NCBI GenBank assembly: GCA_905221095.1
Contig: CAJNBV010000001.1
Coordinates: forward strand, 124,001-188,000
Direction of reading: 5' to 3'
Length of the DNA: 64,000 nt
DNA from: a bacterium
Lineage (GTDB): Bacteria; Bacillota; Bacilli; Lactobacillales; Streptococcaceae
The notes beneath the pieces are model-generated. The model saw nothing but the letters and a program-made list of their open reading frames with translations, was not told the DNA's origin and searched no databases. Made by a program: the position numbers and the translations under genes. Position 1 is the stretch's first letter, and the number at the start of each line of letters is the position of its first letter. Shown in pieces: positions 58,267 to 64,000 of this stretch.

Positions 58267-58836
58267 CTATTGTTCTGTCGCACCATTTGCCAATCTATCT
58301 GAAATATATTTGCTTGGTTCATTTTTCAAAAGATTTTCCAAGCCAATATTCTTTAGATATTCCAATTGAGAAGCCTTCTTGACATCCAGAACTTGAAAAT
58401 CATAACTAGTCGTTGTTTGAAGTTCCGTTGCGCTCAATAGTTTGGTTTCAAGCTTAAATCCTGCCAATTTACGAGCTTCTATGATGGACTCATCCTTCTC
58501 CTCCGCCTCAAGGAGAGCTTTTTGAGTTTCTTCCACACCATGTTGGTCAATATAGGTCTTCAACTCATCTGAGACTGGACGCTTTTGTTGAATGGTTAAG
58601 TTCAAAAAAGTCTTGTCTTTATAAGTAATGGTTTGGGTCTGCTGGCTGCCATCATCTGACTTGGGCAAGACCAAAGTCTTGGTTACAACTGTATTCTTCT
58701 CAGCATTCTCAATAACTGGCAATGCCGACTGAAGCGTATCCTTTTCTGTTTTTGTAGCTGGTCCAGCTTCTTTTTTCTGTCCACAACCAACTAGAACAAA
58801 AAGGAAAGCTAGACTAACAAGAACAATTTTTTTCAT
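58267..58836 (-). CDS. DUF1307 lipoprotein (YehR-like)
   Basis: This 189-residue lipoprotein has the lipobox LVGC (Cys18). The remainder matches the DUF1307 type in length and layout (TQTITYKDKTFLNLTIQQKR). The role is not known. It appears to be a single-gene unit. Confidence 0.85.
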   Translation of the reverse strand: MKKIVLVSLAFLFVLVGCGQKKEAGPATKTEKDTLQSALPVIENAEKNTVVTKTLVLPKSDDGSQQTQTITYKDKTFLNLTIQQKRPVSDELKTYIDQHGVEETQKALLEAEEKDESIIEARKLAGFKLETKLLSATELQTTTSYDFQVLDVKKASQLEYLKNIGLENLLKNEPSKYISDRLANGATEQ

Positions 58837-58861
58837 TTCTTTCTTCTTTCTTTCTGAGATT

Positions 58862-58895
58862 AAAATAGAATAAGACTGGGAATTGCTCCCAGCCT
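58862..58895 (-). terminator. Terminator of the spx gene
   Basis: GGCTGGGA pairs with TCCCAGTC around GCAAT, followed by TTATTCTATTTT. Confidence 0.6.
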
Positions 58896-58901
58896 TGATG
58901 T

Positions 58902-59300
58902 TTATAGAGCTGCACGCAAACGTGCTTCTGCATTTTCTACATTACGGACAGAGCGTGGTAGGAAGGCACGAATATCGTCTTCCTTGTAGCCAACTTGCAG
59001 GCGTTTTTCATCCACAAGGATTGGACTCTTTAAAATTCTCGGTGTTTCCATAATCAGATTGAGGACTTCATTGACACTCAAATCTTCAATATCCACTCCA
59101 AGGGCTTTGGCATAGCGATTTTTAGATGAAACGATGCTGGCTATTCCATTATCTGTTTTGGTTAGAATATCCAGTAATTCTTCTCTCGTAATTCCTTCTT
59201 TACCAAGGTTTTGTTCTTTATAACTTAACTGGTGGGCATTGAGCCAGGTTTTTGCTTTTTTACAGCTAGTACAACTTGAGACTGTATAAATTTTAATCAT
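58902..59300 (-). CDS. spx: Spx-family regulator
   Basis: This 132-residue ArsC-like protein binds the alpha subunit C-terminal domain of RNA polymerase and controls redox and stress genes. The redox switch Cys10-x-x-Cys13 is present (SSCTSCKKA). The pneumococcus has two, SpxA1 and SpxA2; the position suggests SpxA2, but this is from memory. An extended -10 (TGGTATAAT, 59342-59347) lies upstream. Confidence 0.9.
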   Translation of the reverse strand: MIKIYTVSSCTSCKKAKTWLNAHQLSYKEQNLGKEGITREELLDILTKTDNGIASIVSSKNRYAKALGVDIEDLSVNEVLNLIMETPRILKSPILVDEKRLQVGYKEDDIRAFLPRSVRNVENAEARLRAAL

Positions 59301-59435
59301 GTACCTACCCCTTTCGCTACATGTTACTATCAGTTTAGTCTATTATACCATAAAAAACATCCGACTTGCGACCTATTTTTAAATTTTTTTGACTTTTTTC
59401 GTCATTTTCGTACTTTTTTCTTGACAAAATGAAAT

Positions 59436-62096
59436 TTACAGCCATTCTTGATATTTCTTGATATAGATTTTTTTCACAATTGTCACGCTAATCATATACA
59501 AAATAATGATGAAAAGCAAAAAGATGAAATAAATCGGTTTTAAAGGAGTTAAATGAAGAAGGCTTGCGAGAGGACTGTAGGGAAGGAAGGTCACAAAGGC
59601 TGCAGCCAATAAGGTTGTCACAAGGACTAGCCAAGCTGGACGACTTTGTAAAAAGGGAATTTTGGCTGAACGCAACATATGAATAACCATGGTCTGAGAC
59701 CACATGGACTCGATAAACCAACCTGTCTGAAACAAGACAATAAAGCCTACGGCCGACTCTGCTCCATGAACATAGGCATGACCTGTCGTCATGGGTACAA
59801 TGATAAAATAAAGCAAAATGAAGGTCAAAATATCAAAGGCAGAAGAAATCGGACCCATCCAAACCATGAAACGTGTGATGGACTTGGCTTCCCAGGTATG
59901 TGGATTTCTCAAAAAATCTTTATCCACCTTGTCAAAAGGCAAGGCAATACAAGACAAATCATAAACTAGATTTAGGATAATCAAATGGACTGGTGCCATT
60001 GGTAAAAAGGGTAAAAAGATTCCAGAGACCAATAGGGATAAGATATTTCCAAAATTAGAACTCACTGTCATCTTGATATATTTGGTCATATTGGCATAGA
60101 CCTTACGACCTTCAACAAGTCCTTTTTCAAGCACCATGAGATCCTTATCAAGTAAGATAACATCAGCTGTTTCTTTAGCAATATCTACTGCTGTATCAAC
60201 AGAAATTCCCACATCTGCTACTTTCATAGAAGGGGCATCATTGATTCCATCTCCCATATAGCCGACCGCATGACCATTAGCCTTAAATTGTAAAATAATC
60301 CTTGCTTTTTGGTCAGGAGAAAGTTTGGCAAAAACTGTTACCTCCTCTACGGCTTGAGACAATTCTTGATCACTCATCTGATCAATTTCAGACCCCAACA
60401 GCATCTGATTGATATCCAAACCAACCTTTTCACAGACTGCTTGGGTAACTTTTTCATTGTCTCCCGTTAAAATCTTTGTTTGAACCCCATGTTCTAACAA
60501 AGCCTTAATTGCTGGTGCTGCAGATGGTTTAGGAGGATCTAGAAAGGCTAAATAACCAGTTAGAATCATATCCCCTTCGTCATCAACTGTATAGGCATGA
60601 TCTTCCCTCAAACCTGACTTATAAGCCACTCCCAAGACACGCAAACCTTGTTGATTGAGTTGTCGGACTTCCGCTAAAATTTCTTCTCTAATAGCATCTG
60701 TCAAGGGAGTAATCACTCCTTGGTATTCCGCATGACTGGAAATCGTCAACATTTCCTCTAGGGCACCCTTGGTTACCAAACTAACCGTTTCGTGTTCATC
60801 CTTAACGATAACACTCATCCGTCTACGTTCAAAATCAAAGGGCAATTCATCTATTTTTTGAAAGGTTTGATCTAGATTTTGCAAGAGGGCGTGTTCTTTG
60901 GCTTCCTTTTCAGTCCGTTTGATGATGGCTCTGTCCATCAAATTTTTCAAGCCCGTTTGAAAATAAGAATTGAGATAAGCTCGTCTCAAGACAGTCAAAT
61001 CCAAGCGTCCGTGGATGTCCAAGGGATATTCTAGAACGATTTCATCTTGGGTTAGAGTTCCTGTCTTATCTGTACACAAGATATCAATCGCCCCTAAGTC
61101 CTGTATGGCATTGAGTTTCTTGATAACCACTTTTTCCTTGGCCATGATAATGGAGCCTTTTGCTAGGCTAGCGGTAATAATCATAGGAAGCATCTCAGGT
61201 GTCAATCCAACACCAACACTCAAAGCAAATACGCCAGCTTCCAGCCAGTCGCCATCTGTTAAACCATTGGACAAGAAAACGATGGGCACCATGACCAACA
61301 TCAAACGGATCAAGAGCCAAGAGATACTATTCATCTCTCGTTCAAACGAAGTGGGCTCGTCATAGGTGTTCAAAGTCTGCTCAATGGCCCCCATCATGGT
61401 ATCATCACCAACCGCCAAAACCACAGCCTTGGCACTACCAGACAAGACATTGGTTCCCATAAAAGCCAAGGATTCGGCTTCGAGAAGACTATCAGATTGT
61501 TGAACTGTTGCCTTGGTCAAGGCCAATTTTTCAACAGAATCACTTTCGCCTGTCAAGCCAGACTGTTGTACAAAGAAATCGCGCGACTCAAATAAAAGAA
61601 GATCTGCTGGAATCATATCACCAGCGCTTAATTTAACCACGTCACCCACTACCAAATCATCGATAGGTACTTCTTGGATTTCTCCTTGACGAATGACAGT
61701 CGCTGTGTTGACAATCATTTTTGAAAGATTGGTGGCTGCCTTATCACTGCGGAGTTCTTGGACAAAGCGAATGCCTCCAGAAATGAGGACTAGGACAACG
61801 ATGATAATGGAAGTCGTCGGATCTTCTTGACCTGGTTTTGCCAACCAGACATTGGTCACTAGGGAAATCACGGCGATAACCAGCAAGATGATTGTAAAAG
61901 GATTGATAATCGATTCGTAAATCTTTTTCAAAATCGAATCTTCTTGGCCTTTGGTAATCACATTTTCGCCATAGAGGTCACGATTTTTTTCGACTTGTTC
62001 CTCTGTCAAACCGTTTAAACTGGTATGATAAAAAGTTAGACTCTCGTCTAAAGGGACTTGAATAGCTGTTGCTAATCTTTCTTTTGTAGTTTTCAT
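59436..62096 (-). CDS. mgtA: Magnesium-transporting P-type ATPase (MgtA class)
   Basis: This 886-residue P3B-type ATPase imports Mg2+. LTGES (181-185) is the actuator loop, Asp343 in CTDKTGTLT is phosphorylated, GLTPEMLP (298-305) is the M4 ion site, and GDGINDAPS the hinge. About ten helices are seen, four of them at the C-terminal end. AGGAG lies before the ATG. An M-box riboswitch and a putative leader peptide stand upstream. Confidence 0.95.
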   Translation of the reverse strand: MKTTKERLATAIQVPLDESLTFYHTSLNGLTEEQVEKNRDLYGENVITKGQEDSILKKIYESIINPFTIILLVIAVISLVTNVWLAKPGQEDPTTSIIIVVLVLISGGIRFVQELRSDKAATNLSKMIVNTATVIRQGEIQEVPIDDLVVGDVVKLSAGDMIPADLLLFESRDFFVQQSGLTGESDSVEKLALTKATVQQSDSLLEAESLAFMGTNVLSGSAKAVVLAVGDDTMMGAIEQTLNTYDEPTSFEREMNSISWLLIRLMLVMVPIVFLSNGLTDGDWLEAGVFALSVGVGLTPEMLPMIITASLAKGSIIMAKEKVVIKKLNAIQDLGAIDILCTDKTGTLTQDEIVLEYPLDIHGRLDLTVLRRAYLNSYFQTGLKNLMDRAIIKRTEKEAKEHALLQNLDQTFQKIDELPFDFERRRMSVIVKDEHETVSLVTKGALEEMLTISSHAEYQGVITPLTDAIREEILAEVRQLNQQGLRVLGVAYKSGLREDHAYTVDDEGDMILTGYLAFLDPPKPSAAPAIKALLEHGVQTKILTGDNEKVTQAVCEKVGLDINQMLLGSEIDQMSDQELSQAVEEVTVFAKLSPDQKARIILQFKANGHAVGYMGDGINDAPSMKVADVGISVDTAVDIAKETADVILLDKDLMVLEKGLVEGRKVYANMTKYIKMTVSSNFGNILSLLVSGIFLPFLPMAPVHLIILNLVYDLSCIALPFDKVDKDFLRNPHTWEAKSITRFMVWMGPISSAFDILTFILLYFIIVPMTTGHAYVHGAESAVGFIVLFQTGWFIESMWSQTMVIHMLRSAKIPFLQSRPAWLVLVTTLLAAAFVTFLPYSPLASLLHLTPLKPIYFIFLLFIIILYMISVTIVKKIYIKKYQEWL

Positions 62097-62109
62097 TGGT
62101 TTCTCCTAT

Positions 62110-62192
62110 CTGTATGAATGATGTGTTTCATACACAGAGACCAATCACTTTATAAGGGCAGAACGACACAAATCAGCGATTGGCTGTGTATG
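62110..62192 (-). promoter_or_regulatory. Competing hairpins between the leader peptide and mgtA
   Basis: Strand 62175-62192, which lies in the leader-peptide codons, pairs with 62129-62149 (18 bp, one 3-nt bulge, one G-U pair). The same downstream strand also pairs with 62111-62118 (8 bp, TGTATGAA/TTCATACA), just before the mgtA ribosome site. The two folds exclude each other. Confidence 0.65.
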
Positions 62193-62221
62193 TGCGGTTC
62201 CGGATGATCGTCAATTTGCAT
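62150..62221 (-). CDS. Putative mgtA leader peptide
   Basis: This 23-codon frame lies between the riboswitch terminator and mgtA. AAAGGAG stands 7 nt before its ATG. Residues 3-9 are IDDHPEP, rich in Asp/Glu and Pro. Such acidic-proline runs destabilise ribosomes when Mg2+ is low, as shown for MgtL of Salmonella. The end is hydrophobic (LICVVLPL). Its codons pair with the downstream leader. It is not a known family to me. Confidence 0.6.
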   Translation of the reverse strand: MQIDDHPEPHIHSQSLICVVLPL

Positions 62222-62249
62222 CGTCTATCTCCTTTCTTTGATTTAAACA

Positions 62250-62280
62250 GTAGAAAATCCCACCATAAAATGGCAGGATT
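62250..62280 (-). terminator. M-box expression-platform terminator
   Basis: AATCCTGCCAT pairs with ATGGTGGGATT, then TTTCT on the minus strand, 25 nt after the aptamer. It would form when Mg2+ is bound. Confidence 0.8.
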
Positions 62281-62303
62281 AAAAAACTAATTATCTGTTT
62301 TTC

Positions 62304-62440
62304 GTTCAAGCTTTAACTCCATAGGGCAATGTAATGAGCTTAGTCTTGGCCTTCGCGACCAGGACTGTTGACCAACGAGTAGTGTCTCCACTGCTTTGCG
62401 GTAGTCATCCGTATCCCTATGGTAGCCTCACCTACCGTTT
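62304..62440 (-). promoter_or_regulatory. M-box (ykoK) magnesium riboswitch
   Basis: The minus strand reads GGTAGGTGAGGCTACCATAG then GGATACGG near its 5' end, GGTCAACAGTCCTGGTCGCG in the middle and TTGCCCTATGGAG near its 3' end. These are the conserved parts of the M-box. The aptamer precedes a terminator and mgtA. Confidence 0.92.
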
Positions 62441-62449
62441 TCGTTTTTC

Positions 62450-62478
62450 AGTATAAACCTTTAAAATTTAAAAGTCAA
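62450..62478 (-). promoter_or_regulatory. Promoter of the M-box/mgtA transcript
   Basis: TTGACT (62473-62478), 17 bp and TATACT (62450-62455) give a start near 62443, at the 5' edge of the riboswitch. Confidence 0.85.
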
Positions 62479-62498
62479 TCATTTGAGTCGTTTAACTC

Positions 62499-63560
62499 TT
62501 AAATAACTATCAACTCTTTTGGAGCTAGGGTCAACAATTCACAACCTGTCTCTGTAATCAGAATATCATCCTCGATACGAACGCCATATTTTCCTTCAAT
62601 ATAAATACCCGGCTCGTCTGTCAAGGCCATACCTGCCTTAATAGTTTCTGTAGAAGTCTGGCTAAAGTAAGGCTCTTCATGAATATCCAGTCCAATACCG
62701 TGTCCAATACCGTGGGTAAAGTAGTCGCCATAGCCTGCCTCGATGATAATATCACGAGGAATTTTATCAAAGTCACGGAAACCTAATCCTGCCTTAGCCT
62801 GGTCAATCAAGGCTTGATTGGCTTTGAGAACCGTATTGTAAATCTCTGCCTGCTCATCACTGACATGTCCCAGATAGATAGTCCGTGTCATATCACTGAC
62901 ATAGTGGTCATAAAGGCAACCGAAGTCCATGGTAATGGCTTCTCCTAGTTCAACTGGTTTGTGCATAGGATGGGCATGGGGTTTGGAAGAGTTGATACCG
63001 CTAGCTAGAATCGTATCAAAAGATAAGCCAGATGCTCCCAACTCACGCATGCGGAAGTCAAGGAAGTTGGCAATCTCAATTTCAGTCTTTCCTGGCTTAA
63101 TAAAGTCAAGAGCATCGCGGAAAGCTTGGTCTGAGATAGAACAAGCCTTACGAATAGCTGCAATCTCCGCCTCATCCTTAATCATACGAAGGCCTTCAAC
63201 AAACTGAGTTTGTGGCAGCAAGTCTATTCCTTCAAAAGTTGCCTGCATACGGTGATAATAAGAGACAGAAATCTCATCCTCAAAACCGATTCTAGACAAG
63301 CCCATATCCTTGACAATACCTGCAATGACAGCCAATTCATCGCGATCAGCCACAATCTCAAAACCACTGGTTTCTTGTTTAGCTGCAATGATATAGCGAG
63401 AATCTGTCACCAAAACCTGACGGTCACGGCTGATAAAGACTGTTCCATTTGAACCCCAAAAACCAGTCAGATAATAGACATTTTTAAGGTTATTGATGAT
63501 GATGCCATCTAGTTCTTTTTCTTGCATTTTAGCGAGAAATGCTTGTACACGTTTATTCAT
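62499..63560 (-). CDS. pepQ: Xaa-Pro dipeptidase (M24B family)
   Basis: This 353-residue metalloprotease splits peptides with proline in second place. The metal ligands lie in [17 protein letters not shown] (two Asp), [11 protein letters not shown] (His), DEPGIY (Glu) and RIEDD (Glu). Its start overlaps the uvrA end by 8 nt. PepP-like naming is also possible. Confidence 0.9.
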   Translation of the reverse strand: MNKRVQAFLAKMQEKELDGIIINNLKNVYYLTGFWGSNGTVFISRDRQVLVTDSRYIIAAKQETSGFEIVADRDELAVIAGIVKDMGLSRIGFEDEISVSYYHRMQATFEGIDLLPQTQFVEGLRMIKDEAEIAAIRKACSISDQAFRDALDFIKPGKTEIEIANFLDFRMRELGASGLSFDTILASGINSSKPHAHPMHKPVELGEAITMDFGCLYDHYVSDMTRTIYLGHVSDEQAEIYNTVLKANQALIDQAKAGLGFRDFDKIPRDIIIEAGYGDYFTHGIGHGIGLDIHEEPYFSQTSTETIKAGMALTDEPGIYIEGKYGVRIEDDILITETGCELLTLAPKELIVI

Positions 63561-64000
63561 GATGTAACTTTCCTTTCAAATAGTGTCCTGTGTAGCTGGC
63601 TTCATTGGCCGCTACTTCTTCTGGGGTTCCTGTTGCAATGATGGTTCCACCACCGACACCGCCCTCAGGTCCCAAATCAATAATATGGTCTGCCGTCTTA
63701 ATGACATCCAGATTGTGCTCAATGACGAGGACTGTATTGCCATCGTCAACAAAGCGAGCCAAGACTTTAAGCAAGCGAGCGATATCCTCAGTATGCAGTC
63801 CTGTCGTTGGCTCATCCAGAATGTAGAAAGATTTTCCTGTCGAGCGTTTGTGGAGTTCGCTAGCCAGCTTCATACGCTGGGCCTCTCCCCCAGAAAGGGT
63901 GGTAGCTGGTTGACCTAGCGTCACATAGCCCAGTCCCACATCCTTGATAGTCTGGAGTTTGCGTTGAATCTTAGGAATGTGTTGGAAGAACTCTACCGCA
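63553..64000 (-). CDS. uvrA: Excinuclease ABC subunit A, C-terminal part (5' end outside window)
   Basis: The frame is open to the right edge and encodes the last 148 residues of UvrA, the damage sensor of nucleotide excision repair. [27 protein letters not shown] is the signature of the second ATPase domain, and [12 protein letters not shown] its Walker B. It ends [11 protein letters not shown]. Confidence 0.96.
   Translation of the reverse strand, partial: AVEFFQHIPKIQRKLQTIKDVGLGYVTLGQPATTLSGGEAQRMKLASELHKRSTGKSFYILDEPTTGLHTEDIARLLKVLARFVDDGNTVLVIEHNLDVIKTADHIIDLGPEGGVGGGTIIATGTPEEVAANEASYTGHYLKGKLHHE

Overview
The window comes from a low-GC Gram-positive chromosome of the Streptococcus mitis group (S. 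mitis, S. pneumoniae or a close relative). The grounds are choline-binding repeats at the left edge, a BOX element, four CiaR-dependent small RNAs (csRNAs), a TACGAATA competence box before ccs4, and a gene order that matches, reversed, the pneumococcal stretch from uvrA through nrdD, the ribosomal cluster, leuS and ruvB to glmS. Species is inferred from memory of gene order, not from a search.

Left part (1-11 kb). The 3' end of a choline-binding surface protein is followed by a vestigial LPXTG-type sorting signal in the same frame. Next is a minus-strand operon of a polar amino-acid ABC transporter (binding protein, two permeases, ATPase) with two UroD-fold proteins that carry a His-x-Cys...Cys zinc site like that of MtaA/MetE-type methyltransferases, plus a small membrane protein. 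An LLM-family flavin oxidoreductase, a BOX element, glmS with NagR-like operators, and a GH1 glycosidase follow.

Envelope and RNA-rich part (11-22.4 kb). uppS-cdsA-eep-proS form one operon for lipid carrier, CDP-diacylglycerol, regulated intramembrane proteolysis and prolyl-tRNA. A nucleotidyltransferase gene overlaps ruvB. The non-coding stretch around ruvB holds three csRNA genes and a compact Fst/par-type type I toxin-antitoxin locus with its antisense RNA. Two GNAT genes and leuS follow, with a degenerate second copy of the leuS 3' end.

Transport island (22.5-31.2 kb, plus strand). A YesM/YesN-like two-component system precedes two paralogous substrate-binding lipoproteins, an ATPase and a fused permease of the AfuABC/FbpABC class. 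A histidine-phosphatase gene and a fourth, long csRNA end this part.

Ribosomal cluster (33-47.9 kb, minus strand). The S10, spc and alpha operons run without interruption from rpsJ to rplQ, with adk, secY, infA, rpmJ and rpoA. Several spacers hold strong hairpins.

Right part (47.9-64 kb, minus strand). nrdD, a small conserved gene, a GNAT gene and nrdG (anaerobic ribonucleotide reduction); a ComX-driven micro-ORF and ccs4; cls; two lipoproteins; folC; an array of about 50-bp hairpin units; the ireB-like/yqgF/yrzB-like trio; an spx gene; an MgtA-type ATPase behind an M-box riboswitch and a putative leader peptide; pepQ and the 3' end of uvrA.
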